From CAKZQX01 sp034435975 (GTDB lineage Bacteria; Chloroflexota; Chloroflexia; Chloroflexales; Chloroflexaceae): DNA of 45,476 nucleotides. The stretch is from NCBI GenBank assembly GCA_034435975.1, contig DAOTWD010000151.1, positions 1-45,476 of the forward strand, given 5' to 3'. The number at the start of each line of letters is the position of its first letter. The first letter of the stretch is position 1. The position numbers and the translations under genes are program-made. The notes beneath the pieces are model-generated. The model ran no database searches. It was not told the DNA's origin and saw only the letters and a list, made by a program, of their open reading frames with translations. Below are positions 9,130 to 16,775 of the stretch, piece after piece.

Positions 9130-10467
9130 ATGACAGTACCTGTTGCAATTGAACCAGCACCGCTGCATAAGATCGTGTCCCATACTGCCCAGATCGGCGT
9201 GATCGGTATGGGGTACGTGGGACTACCCCTGGCCGTGCGAGCTGCCGAAATCGGCTTTCCGGTGCTGGGCTTTGATGTTGATCGTGACCGGGTGACCGCC
9301 CTGAATAATGGTGAAAGCTATATTGGTGATGTGACAGCGACACGTATGCTGGCGGTGCGGCAGCAGGGAACGCTGGAAGCAACGACGGATATGCGCCGTT
9401 TGCGGGCTTGTGATGTGATTGTGATCTGCGTCCCGACTCCGCTGAACCATACCCGCGACCCGGATTTACACTATATTGAGCAAGCCAGCGAAGAGATCGC
9501 CCGCATGCTCCGCATGGGTCAGCTTGTCATCCTGGAGAGTACCACCTATCCTGGCACGACGCAGGAGATCGTGCAACCGCGACTGGAAGCCACTGGGTTG
9601 CGGGTTGGCGAGGACGTGTTTCTGGCCTTCTCGCCCGAACGCATTGATCCTGGGCAGACCAGCAGCCAGGGCTGGAGCATAGAAAATACGCCGAAGATTG
9701 TCGGTGGTGTGACGGATATTTGTACCACGCTTGCCAGTGCTTTTTATCGCCAGATTACCAGCCAGGTCGTGCCCGTGTCATCCCCACGGGTGGCTGAACT
9801 GACCAAGTTGTTTGAAAATATCTTCCGCGCCGTCAATATTGCCCTGGTGAACGAACTGGCGCTGCTCTGTGACCGTATGCAGCTCAACGTATGGGAGGTG
9901 ATTGAAGCCGCTGCGACCAAACCGTTTGGTTTTATGAAATTCTTGCCCGGGCCGGGGCTGGGCGGTCATTGTATTCCCATCGATCCGTTCTATTTGACCT
10001 GGAAGGCCCGCGAATTTGACCTATCGACCCGGTTTATTGAACTGGCGGGGGAGATCAATACGCAGATGCCCCGCCATGTGCATGATCTGGTTACGCGGGC
10101 GCTCAACCAGCAGTGCAAGGCACTCAATGGTGCAACGGTGGTGCTGCTAGGCGTGGCTTACAAGAAGGATGTGGATGACTACCGCGAGTCGCCCGCATTC
10201 AAGATCGCTGATCTGCTGCAGGCCGATGGAGCGCAGATTGTGTTCTGCGATCCGCATATATCCTCGTTTCAAAACCATGCCGGGCAGGTGTTGCACACCA
10301 CACCGCTCAACATGGATCTGCTGGCAAGTACTGACTGCGCGGTGATTATTACCGATCATAGTGCGTTCGATTATGAACAGATCGTTGCGCAGGCGGCGGC
10401 TGTGGTGGATACCCGCAACGCAACGCGCCATGTGACGCAGGGACGGGAGAAAATTGTCCTCTTATGA
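9130..10467 (+). CDS. UDP-N-acetylhexosamine 6-dehydrogenase (WbpA/WbpO-like)
   Basis: An NAD-dependent nucleotide-sugar dehydrogenase of about 445 residues, oxidising C6 of a UDP-N-acetylhexosamine to the uronic acid. The Rossmann motif GVIGMGYVGLP lies near residues 23-33. The catalytic cysteine is C281 in GPGLGGHCIPIDPFYLTWK, a form typical of the UDP-GlcNAc rather than the UDP-glucose enzymes. The C-terminal NAD/UDP-binding domain has LLGVAYKKDVDDYRESP. I choose the ATG at 9130 because GAGAGG precedes it at good distance; the in-frame ATG at 9109 has no ribosome site. The stop overlaps the next start in ATGA, so translation is probably coupled. It would supply an activated uronic acid to the glycosyltransferases around it. 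UDP-ManNAc as substrate cannot be excluded. Confidence 0.9.
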   Translation: MTVPVAIEPAPLHKIVSHTAQIGVIGMGYVGLPLAVRAAEIGFPVLGFDVDRDRVTALNNGESYIGDVTATRMLAVRQQGTLEATTDMRRLRACDVIVICVPTPLNHTRDPDLHYIEQASEEIARMLRMGQLVILESTTYPGTTQEIVQPRLEATGLRVGEDVFLAFSPERIDPGQTSSQGWSIENTPKIVGGVTDICTTLASAFYRQITSQVVPVSSPRVAELTKLFENIFRAVNIALVNELALLCDRMQLNVWEVIEAAATKPFGFMKFLPGPGLGGHCIPIDPFYLTWKAREFDLSTRFIELAGEINTQMPRHVHDLVTRALNQQCKALNGATVVLLGVAYKKDVDDYRESPAFKIADLLQADGAQIVFCDPHISSFQNHAGQVLHTTPLNMDLLASTDCAVIITDHSAFDYEQIVAQAAAVVDTRNATRHVTQGREKIVLL

Positions 10468-12779
10468 GTACGACACCCAGGCAACACTATGGCGACGGGG
10501 CGCGAGGCGACGAGGCGACGAGGCGCGAGGCGATACGGCGACGAGGCGCGAGGCAAGAGACGAATGCGCATCCTCGCATCCTCGCATCCTCGCATCCTCG
10601 CATCCTCGCATCCTTGCATCCTCGCATCCTCGCATCCTCGCATCCTCGCATCCTCGCATCCTTGCATCTTTGCATCTTTGTACTGGCGCTGGGGGTGCGG
10701 ATGATCTGGCTCGATCGCCAGAGTCTCTGGCTAGACGAGGGGAGCACCTGGCAGATGCTCCAGCACAGTTGGAGCGCATTGCTGTGGGATCTGGTGAGCC
10801 TGGATGCAGCCTACCCGCTGTACCATCTGCTGCTAAAAGGCTGGGTGGTGCTGGCGGGCGATAGCGAGTGGGCATTACGTTTCCCCTCGGCGGTAGCGGG
10901 GGCGGGGGCAGTTGTGGCACTCTTTGCAACGACGCTGCGATTGTCGGCTCCTCTCCCCCCTACTCCCCCCGTCCACGGGGGGGTCTCGCTGCGCATCGTT
11001 GCGTGTCTGGTGGCGGGCTTGCTGTTGCTGACCTCGCCCTTTGCGCTGTGGTATGCGCAGGAAGCAAAGACCTACAGCCTGCTGCTGCTCATGTCCACAT
11101 TGCTGCTGGGGTGCTTGCTCCATGCGCTGCCGCACCTCCCCCCCGACCCCCCGTCCACGGGGGGGCCACGCCGCGCCTGGTTGCTGTCTGGCAGTATTGC
11201 GCTGATCAGCATCTTTGTGCATCGTCTGGCGCTATTACTGCTGCTGGCTGCCTGGGCCAGCTGGCTGTTGACAGGAGATCGGCACAAGCAGGCAGGTAGA
11301 GGTCATGCGACGGTCGGGCAACGTCTCTATCGGGTGATCGGTGGTCGGTGGTTCGTCATCAGTTTCGGGCTGGCGTGCGTCGGCCTGGTGGCAGCGATGG
11401 TCAAGGGTCTGGGCCGCGAGACGGCTGAGACCGGGGCGATACCGGCCCCGCCACTTCAGGCACTATGGTTGACCTTTGTGCGCTTCAGTGTCGATCGCTG
11501 GCCGGGTGAATTTCCGCTCTGGTGGCTACTTCCCTGGATCGGGCTAACGGTGTGGGGCGGCATGCTGCTGCTCTGGCACAGCCTGTCCCGTGATACCGCG
11601 CCCGCCACGCGCCAGACCGCGCAGGTTTTGCTCTGTTTCCTGGGAGTGCCGCTGGTACTCTTTCTGACACAACTGGTGTTTACGCGCATGTATGAAGCCC
11701 GCTATCTGCTGCTGATCTACCCGGCCTGGATCGTGTTGCTGGTCTATCCGCTGCTGCATCTGCTGAACACTGACCGGCAACGTTTCTCTGATATCAGCCG
11801 GTTCCTTTTCAGCGTGTTGCTGATGATGGCCCTGGGCATTAATCTAGCGTCCCTGACCCAGCCAGGCCTCGGTCTGTTCTCCGGCGACCCGGTGAAGGAG
11901 CAATATCGAGAGGCGCTACAGGAACTCATTGAGCATATGCACCCCGATGATCTGGTGGTACTCCATCCAGAGTACCTGCGCCCGCTATATGCCTACTATA
12001 TGCGCCAGTTGACCACCGATCCCCCGCTTGAACCGACGGTGTTCGATGAGTTCAAACGTGGACAGACAACGTTTAATCAGCGCGATTGGCATAGCCGCCG
12101 CCAGCAAACCTTCAGTGGCTATCTGCGCAGCTTTCTGTTGATCGCGCCTGACCATGCACGCTTTGTTGATCCACCGCAGGAAGGCGACACGTATGGGATG
12201 GTGGGGCTGTATTTTCAGTATACCCGCGAACAGCGCAAGTGGCCATGCGGCATCTGGAAGTGGAACGGCGTACATCTCTTCTGCCAGAGTTCGCCCGAAA
12301 CTTATGAACTGGGTGAGGTGGCCCGCCCTACCATACCCGTACAGGCGCAGTTTGGGTCAGAGATCATTCTGTTCGGCTATACCTTGAAAGCGACCACACC
12401 GGCTGGCTCTGGTGTGTACCAGGCCGGTGGTACATTGCCGATCACGCTCTTCTGGGATGTGCTGGCGCAACCGGAACAGGATTACAGCATCTTTGTCCAT
12501 CTCTGTCAGGATTGCGAAGTACCGCCAGTTGCCGGCCAGGATGGGCCACCGCTGGGTGGTTATCTGCCAACCAGTGTCTGGCTGCCCGGTAAGCCGGTTC
12601 ACGACGAGCGGGCCATTCGCCTACCGCTCGATATGCCGCCTGGTCGCTACACGTTGCTGGTGGGCGTGTATTATCCCGGAGATCCCGCGCCGTCGGCCCG
12701 CTTGCCGGTAGAGGGTGCGAACGTACTGCCACATCAACGCCTGGTGTTGACAACGGTGGAGATAGTGGCACCGAGGTGA
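10464..12779 (+). CDS. GT-C membrane glycosyltransferase, repeat-bearing N terminus (possible phase-variable gene)
   Basis: A polytopic membrane protein of 771 residues overlapping the upstream gene by four bases (ATGA). Residues about 1-34 are Arg/Ala-rich repeat translation, and about 35-72 come from an octamer repeat read as HPRILASS. The first helix follows, then the GT-C/GT39 signature RQSLWLDEGSTWQML with the expected DE pair. The core continues to about residue 460. A C-terminal soluble domain of about 150 residues contains FGYTLKA, YSIFVHLCQD, PTSVWLPGKPVHDE and PPGRYTLLVGVYYP; I have seen this arrangement in other Chloroflexota membrane proteins but cannot name it, and it differs from the beta-sandwich of the neighbouring GT-C proteins. 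Two hydrophilic loops (PPTPPVHGG, PPDPPSTGG) are encoded by G/C palindromes. Changing the octamer number would move the downstream part out of frame. Confidence 0.8.
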   Translation: MSTTPRQHYGDGARGDEATRREAIRRRGARQETNAHPRILASSHPRILASLHPRILASSHPRILASLHLCIFVLALGVRMIWLDRQSLWLDEGSTWQMLQHSWSALLWDLVSLDAAYPLYHLLLKGWVVLAGDSEWALRFPSAVAGAGAVVALFATTLRLSAPLPPTPPVHGGVSLRIVACLVAGLLLLTSPFALWYAQEAKTYSLLLLMSTLLLGCLLHALPHLPPDPPSTGGPRRAWLLSGSIALISIFVHRLALLLLLAAWASWLLTGDRHKQAGRGHATVGQRLYRVIGGRWFVISFGLACVGLVAAMVKGLGRETAETGAIPAPPLQALWLTFVRFSVDRWPGEFPLWWLLPWIGLTVWGGMLLLWHSLSRDTAPATRQTAQVLLCFLGVPLVLFLTQLVFTRMYEARYLLLIYPAWIVLLVYPLLHLLNTDRQRFSDISRFLFSVLLMMALGINLASLTQPGLGLFSGDPVKEQYREALQELIEHMHPDDLVVLHPEYLRPLYAYYMRQLTTDPPLEPTVFDEFKRGQTTFNQRDWHSRRQQTFSGYLRSFLLIAPDHARFVDPPQEGDTYGMVGLYFQYTREQRKWPCGIWKWNGVHLFCQSSPETYELGEVARPTIPVQAQFGSEIILFGYTLKATTPAGSGVYQAGGTLPITLFWDVLAQPEQDYSIFVHLCQDCEVPPVAGQDGPPLGGYLPTSVWLPGKPVHDERAIRLPLDMPPGRYTLLVGVYYPGDPAPSARLPVEGANVLPHQRLVLTTVEIVAPR
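10568..10679 (+). repeat. Octamer tandem repeat (GCATCCTC), 14 units, inside a gene
   Basis: Fourteen consecutive 8-bp units run without interruption: five GCATCCTC plus one GCATCCTT, repeated twice as a perfect 48-bp duplication, then two GCATCTTT units. All three forward frames are open across the array. Because eight is not a multiple of three, gain or loss of one unit would shift the frame of the enclosing gene, with stops following by 10704 or 10864. Confidence 0.9.
10951..10983. repeat. G/C palindrome inserted in coding sequence, copy 1
   Basis: CCCCCCGT and ACGGGGGG form an 8-bp stem with a CC loop, preceded by CTCCCCCCTACT. It is in frame within the GT-C gene and encodes a Pro/Gly loop (PPTPPVHGG) between membrane helices. 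Confidence 0.75.
11137..11165. repeat. G/C palindrome inserted in coding sequence, copy 2
   Basis: A second copy of the same palindrome, with the identical CCCCCCGTCCACGGGGGGG core, lies about 180 bp after the first in the same gene and is again read in frame (PPDPPSTGG). A degenerate third copy lies at 17053-17095 in the N-terminal part of another GT-C gene. Confidence 0.75.
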
Positions 12780-13144
12780 GGAGGCATGAGGCGTCTTTAG
12801 GTGACAGGTGACAGGCTGGTTGGCTCGAACACCGATACCCTGTTTCCTCGTGTGAAGAGGCGAAGAGGTGCGGAGGCGCGAGGCGTCTTTAGGTGACAGG
12901 TGACAGGCTCGGACACCGATATTCTGTTCCCTCGTGTGAAGAGGCGAAGGGGTGCGGAGGCGCGAGACGCGGAGGCGACGACGGAAGGAGGCGGCGACGC
13001 ATCGTCGCGTCGGAACGGTAGCGCCGCCCCGGGATGCGGGCGGGGCGTTGGGGACGACAAGGCGCGGAGGCGTTGGCACGTCGCCCATCAATCTCTCTGC
13101 GGCTTTGCCCCTTTGCGTCTTTGTGTTAAAAAAGAGGATAAACG
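12780..13144. repeat. Non-coding gap with a 92-bp tandem duplication
   Basis: This 365-bp gap has no credible gene. Two direct copies begin at 12788 and 12880, each with GAGGCGTCTTTAGGTGACAG, then ACACCGATA, CTCGTGTGAAGAGGCGAAG and GTGCGGAGGCGCGAG. The second copy is slightly shorter. GC-rich low-complexity sequence follows. The last part (13097-13135) is a CTTTGCCCCTTTGCGTCTTTG repeat in the opposite orientation to copies at 16437 and 16679. The ribosome site of the next gene lies directly after it. Confidence 0.75.
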
Positions 13145-13855
13145 ATGACAGCATTTGTCACAACGAATCAAGACATGAGCGAAAAGCGGCACCAGATGAG
13201 CTATGAAGAGTTCCGCGCCTTTCTTGATGAGCATACGCATGCCGAATGGGTTGCGGGGGAGGTTACTGTCTTTATGCCACCCAATACCATTCATCAACGG
13301 CTGACCGGATTCCTATTTCAGATACTGGCACTCTATGCCGATCTTTACGATCTGGGCACGGTGATGACCGCACCCTTCGAGATGCGCCTTCGGGCCGGTA
13401 TGTCTGCGCGTGAACCAGATGTCCTCTTTGTGACCCGCGAGCATCTAGATCGGCTTACTCCAGAACGTCTGGAAGGGCCGGCGGATCTGGTGGTGGAAGT
13501 AGTGTCTGATACCAGTGTTGCCCGTGATCGGGCCGATAAATTTTACGAATACCAGGAAGCCGGTGTGCGTGAATACTGGATCATTGATCCTCGTCCGAGC
13601 AAAGAACGTGCCGATTTCTACCATCTCTTACCAGATGGCAAATATCAGGCCGCTCTGCCCGCGACGGATGGACGTTATCACGCTCTGGTACTCCCTGGTT
13701 TCTGGCTGAACGTCGCCTGGCTCTGGCAACAACCGCTCCCTATGCCACTGCTGGTACTGGCTGCAATCGCGCCCCGGACACTGCAGGATCTGCTGGCAGA
13801 TCGGCAATCATCGGCCCATGACCACTTGACATCAGAGGCGGATGATGAACGTTGA
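13145..13855 (+). CDS. Uma2 family (DUF820) PD-(D/E)xK nuclease-like protein
   Basis: A protein of 236 residues of the Uma2 family (PF05685), which has the restriction-endonuclease-like fold; its biological target is generally unknown. The family features are clear: MSYEEFRAFLDEHTHAEWVAGE near the start, EPDVLFV with D92, LVVEVVS with E118, and DKFYEYQEAGVREYWIIDP with K132, the expected catalytic set. The Pro-rich last 40 residues are variable in the family. A GAGG ribosome site precedes the ATG. The 3' end overlaps the next gene by up to 14 bp. Such genes are often present in many copies in Chloroflexota and Cyanobacteria, so its place in a glycan locus need not mean a role in glycan synthesis. 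Confidence 0.92.
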   Translation: MTAFVTTNQDMSEKRHQMSYEEFRAFLDEHTHAEWVAGEVTVFMPPNTIHQRLTGFLFQILALYADLYDLGTVMTAPFEMRLRAGMSAREPDVLFVTREHLDRLTPERLEGPADLVVEVVSDTSVARDRADKFYEYQEAGVREYWIIDPRPSKERADFYHLLPDGKYQAALPATDGRYHALVLPGFWLNVAWLWQQPLPMPLLVLAAIAPRTLQDLLADRQSSAHDHLTSEADDER

Positions 13856-16391
13856 AAGCTGGCACAACCGCTGGCTGGTTCGCTGGCATATCCCAACCTT
13901 CCTTCCAATCCTACTGGTGGCGCTGATCGTGCGGGTAGCGCTGTGGGAGAACCTGCCGCGCACCGGGATGATCGGTGACGAGGCCGAATATCTGGCAGCC
14001 GCTGACTGGCTGGCGCAAGGGCGCGGTTTTGCCTGGCATCGGGAGTGGCTGTGGACACGGGCACCACTGTATATCATCTTTCTGGCGTGGCATATCCAGC
14101 GCTTCGGCCTGCAAACGACGCCAATCTATGTCACCCAGACGATCCTGAGCATGCTGAATGTGATCCTGGTCTATGTGCTGGCACTGAGGTTAATGCCTGT
14201 GCCCCGTGCAAACAACGGTGAATCCAGTGGACAACCCTGGTTCGCAGGGGTAGCCGCGCTGCTTATGGCGATCTATCTGCCCTTTGCCGTCTACCCCCAG
14301 ATCATACTCAGCGAGACGTTGTATCAAACGCTGTTGTTGAGCGCATTTGTGGTACTGGCGCTGCGACAACGAGGCGAATGGTTGATAGCACTGGCAGGCG
14401 GACTCTTGGGACTGGCAACCTTGACCCGTGGGCTAACCCTCGGCTTTTTGCCGCTGGTGGCGCTGTGGGTGGGGTGGACAACCGCCGATCGTCGCCTGCC
14501 GACGGTGGTTGGTGCCATGGGCATCTTTACCGCGGCTTGCTGTCTCGTTATCCTGCCCTGGTCGTTGTATGCCAGCCGCGTCTATGGCGGGCCGGTGCTG
14601 GTAGATACAACCGGAGCGTACAACCTGTTGCTGGGCGCACGCACGGCCTACGACGGGCAGCGCCAGGATGCGCCGCCACGGAACTTTGTACTGGCGCTCC
14701 TTAATGAGCGCCTGACGCCAGGCGAACGGCAAAGGCTGATGAACGATACGTGCCTGTGGCAACACAACGACCCACGCTTGCAGGACGTGCTGCAACAGCC
14801 AGTTACCACCATCACCCAGAGCCAGCGCCAGCAATTGATCATTGCCGAGGGCCTGTGTCTGATCCGCACCAGACCGGGTGCTTTTGTGATGAAGAGCTTG
14901 AAAGAACTCCTGGATTTTTTTCAGATCAACTATACCGGCGCAGAACGTATGAGTAGCGGCTTTACCCTGGGCCGACTGCCACGCTGGTACACGCTGGCGC
15001 TGTTTGTGCTGGACGATACGCTTTATGCGCTGGCGGTGCCGCTGGCGGCGATCGGCTATGGCCGTGCGATGCACGATGCGCGACACGAGACGCAGGACGA
15101 TGAGGCGATGAGGCGACAGGGTGCGAAGCGTGAGGCGTCTTCGCGTTGGAACGCTCTCACATTCTCGCATCTTCATACTCTCGTATCCCCGCCCCATCGC
15201 CTCCCCACATCCCCGCACCGGTCACCGGTCACCAGTCACCGGTCACCTGAAGACACCTCTCCGCCTCCCCGCCTCATCGGGCTGGTCGGTTTGTGGTGGT
15301 TGTATAACGTGCTAACCGCACCTTTGCTGTTTGCGATCAATCGTTTTCGGTTGCCATTGCTGCCGTTTGTGTTTATCTTTGCTGCCTACGCGCTGGTGCA
15401 GAGGCGCAACACATTAAACCACGAAGAACACGAAGGAACAAAACGATTAGCAGTCCGCAGTTGGGCACTCGTGATCGGGTTACTGTTGGCATTTGTCATC
15501 TGGACACCCTATGCCTATTTGCAACCATCACCGGCCACACTTGCCTCCTACCTCGGCCCCTATCCTTCCAGCCTGGTCAGTACGATCATCGCCTGGAAGG
15601 AGCGCCCGAACCACATCCAGGAACAGCACCTGAAAACCGCACTGGGTGCTGGTGATGCGGCTGCTACACGCAGTTTGTTGGAAACGAATAACATCCCGAC
15701 CCGTATACAGGCAATTGCCTGGCCTTTGCTGGCTGCGCTTGAAGGTCAACCGGCGGACGGACTGGCGCTGCTTGATCGTCAAACGAATATGCCGCTGAAC
15801 GACTGGCAGGAGGCGGTGGTGCGTGGGGACTTGCTGCGGCATATGGGTGAACTGGATGCAGCGCGCGAGATACTCTCGCCTACGTTTGTAGACAATCACA
15901 ACCCGGTGGAGTGGGCTTGGGACTGGCTATATCCGGCCCCGCTCGCCAATAATCACCTCGACCTAGGAGGCGATCTTGACCTGGGCTATATCCGGGGCTT
16001 TTATCTGGGCGAAGGCGAAGCTGGTGTCGGCACATTTCGCTGGTCAACTGCCGAGGCTCACTTACGCTTTCCCCAGGCCGGCAACGCAGGTGGGCAGCAG
16101 TTCTGCATGCGTGCTGATGGACGCGGCTGGCCGAATGATCTGGAACTCCCCCGGTTACACCTGATAACCAGGCAGCAGGTTTTTGCCCGTATCGCCCTCC
16201 AACGCGACGTGCAAGTCTATTGTGCTGCATTACCAGCCAGCATACCTGCTGGGGCCGACATTGTGATCACCATCCATTCTGGTATTTTTACGCCAGAGGC
16301 CGATGATTTGCTGTCTCAGCAGGGAATCCAGGCTGGTCAACTCCGGTTGCTGGGTGTGCGCATCGACTGGGCTGAAGTGCGTCCTGTGTGA
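13842..16391 (+). CDS. GT-C membrane glycosyltransferase with C-terminal beta-sandwich
   Basis: A polytopic membrane protein of about 849 residues. The first helix is followed by the GT-C acidic motif MIGDEAEYLAAADWLAQGRGF and WTRAPLYIIFLA. Hydrophobic helices run to about residue 560. A helical, TPR-like stretch follows (QPADGLALLDRQ, LLRHMGELDAAREIL). The last 150 residues form a predicted extracytoplasmic beta-sandwich starting near HLDLGGDLDLGYIRGFY and ending in IFTPEADD...LRLLGVRIDWAEV. The start overlaps the Uma2 gene; the second ATG at 13845 is better spaced from GAGG and may be the real start. At 15085-15270 a low-complexity insert lengthens one loop. Close relatives in the window are the proteins at 16776-19586 and 19613-21925. 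Confidence 0.85.
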   Translation: MMNVESWHNRWLVRWHIPTFLPILLVALIVRVALWENLPRTGMIGDEAEYLAAADWLAQGRGFAWHREWLWTRAPLYIIFLAWHIQRFGLQTTPIYVTQTILSMLNVILVYVLALRLMPVPRANNGESSGQPWFAGVAALLMAIYLPFAVYPQIILSETLYQTLLLSAFVVLALRQRGEWLIALAGGLLGLATLTRGLTLGFLPLVALWVGWTTADRRLPTVVGAMGIFTAACCLVILPWSLYASRVYGGPVLVDTTGAYNLLLGARTAYDGQRQDAPPRNFVLALLNERLTPGERQRLMNDTCLWQHNDPRLQDVLQQPVTTITQSQRQQLIIAEGLCLIRTRPGAFVMKSLKELLDFFQINYTGAERMSSGFTLGRLPRWYTLALFVLDDTLYALAVPLAAIGYGRAMHDARHETQDDEAMRRQGAKREASSRWNALTFSHLHTLVSPPHRLPTSPHRSPVTSHRSPEDTSPPPRLIGLVGLWWLYNVLTAPLLFAINRFRLPLLPFVFIFAAYALVQRRNTLNHEEHEGTKRLAVRSWALVIGLLLAFVIWTPYAYLQPSPATLASYLGPYPSSLVSTIIAWKERPNHIQEQHLKTALGAGDAAATRSLLETNNIPTRIQAIAWPLLAALEGQPADGLALLDRQTNMPLNDWQEAVVRGDLLRHMGELDAAREILSPTFVDNHNPVEWAWDWLYPAPLANNHLDLGGDLDLGYIRGFYLGEGEAGVGTFRWSTAEAHLRFPQAGNAGGQQFCMRADGRGWPNDLELPRLHLITRQQVFARIALQRDVQVYCAALPASIPAGADIVITIHSGIFTPEADDLLSQQGIQAGQLRLLGVRIDWAEVRPV
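15085..15270. repeat. Low-complexity insert within a coding sequence
   Basis: This segment of the GT-C gene is made of dispersed-repeat sequence: GATGAGGCGATGAGGCGACAG, TCTCGCATCTTCATACTCTC and four reiterations of GGTCACC-type heptamers. These match intergenic repeat families at 10500, 12790 and 16650. The frame stays open and encodes a Ser/Pro/His-rich hydrophilic loop (residues about 415-477) between two hydrophobic segments. Confidence 0.65.
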
Positions 16392-16775
16392 GGCGCTTTT
16401 TAGGGGAGAGGGGAGAGGGGACAGGGAACGCATGATTTTAACGCAAAGGCGCAAAGTATCTTTGGTACCTGGTGTCCTGGATGGCGGCGACGCGGCGACG
16501 AGACGCGGCGCATGCATGTAGGGGCGTCAGCCGTGGCAAGGGGATGCCTGCGACCGTGCCATGTTTGCCCACGGCTGCGCCCATCAGCGGTTCAACGCGC
16601 ACCAGGGCCAGGCGTGAGGCGCATCAAAGCGTTCAAGCGTTCAAGCGTTCTTTTAGGTGACAGACGAACGTTCTTTTTTTAACGCAAAGGCGCAAAGGCG
16701 CAAAGTATCTTTGGTACCTGGTGTCCTGGATGGCGGCGACGCGGCGGCGCGGCGTGACGTAGGGGCGCAGCCTGG
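16392..16775. repeat. Non-coding gap with a duplicated repeat of about 70 bp
   Basis: No gene is seen. Two direct copies of one sequence lie at about 16437-16505 and 16679-16755. Each starts with TTTTAACGCAAAGGCGCAAAG and goes on through TATCTTTGGTACCTGGTGTC and CTGGATGGCGGCGACGCGGC. Between them are degenerate GGTGACAG repeats and a small duplication (AAGCGTTCAAGCGTTC). The sequence just before 16776 begins a partial copy of the MITE-like end. Confidence 0.7.

Noticed and set aside
10568..10679. CRISPR array
   Set aside because: Units are contiguous 8-mers without spacers.
10371..10929. Minus-strand open frames encoding GCEDARMR repeats
   Set aside because: They are the reverse translation of the octamer array; all frames are open in such a repeat and the opposite strand encodes a recognisable enzyme.
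13145..13855. A toxin-antitoxin or defence role for the Uma2 protein
   Set aside because: The catalytic residues are present, but no partner gene or defence neighbours are seen, and the family is common and largely uncharacterised.
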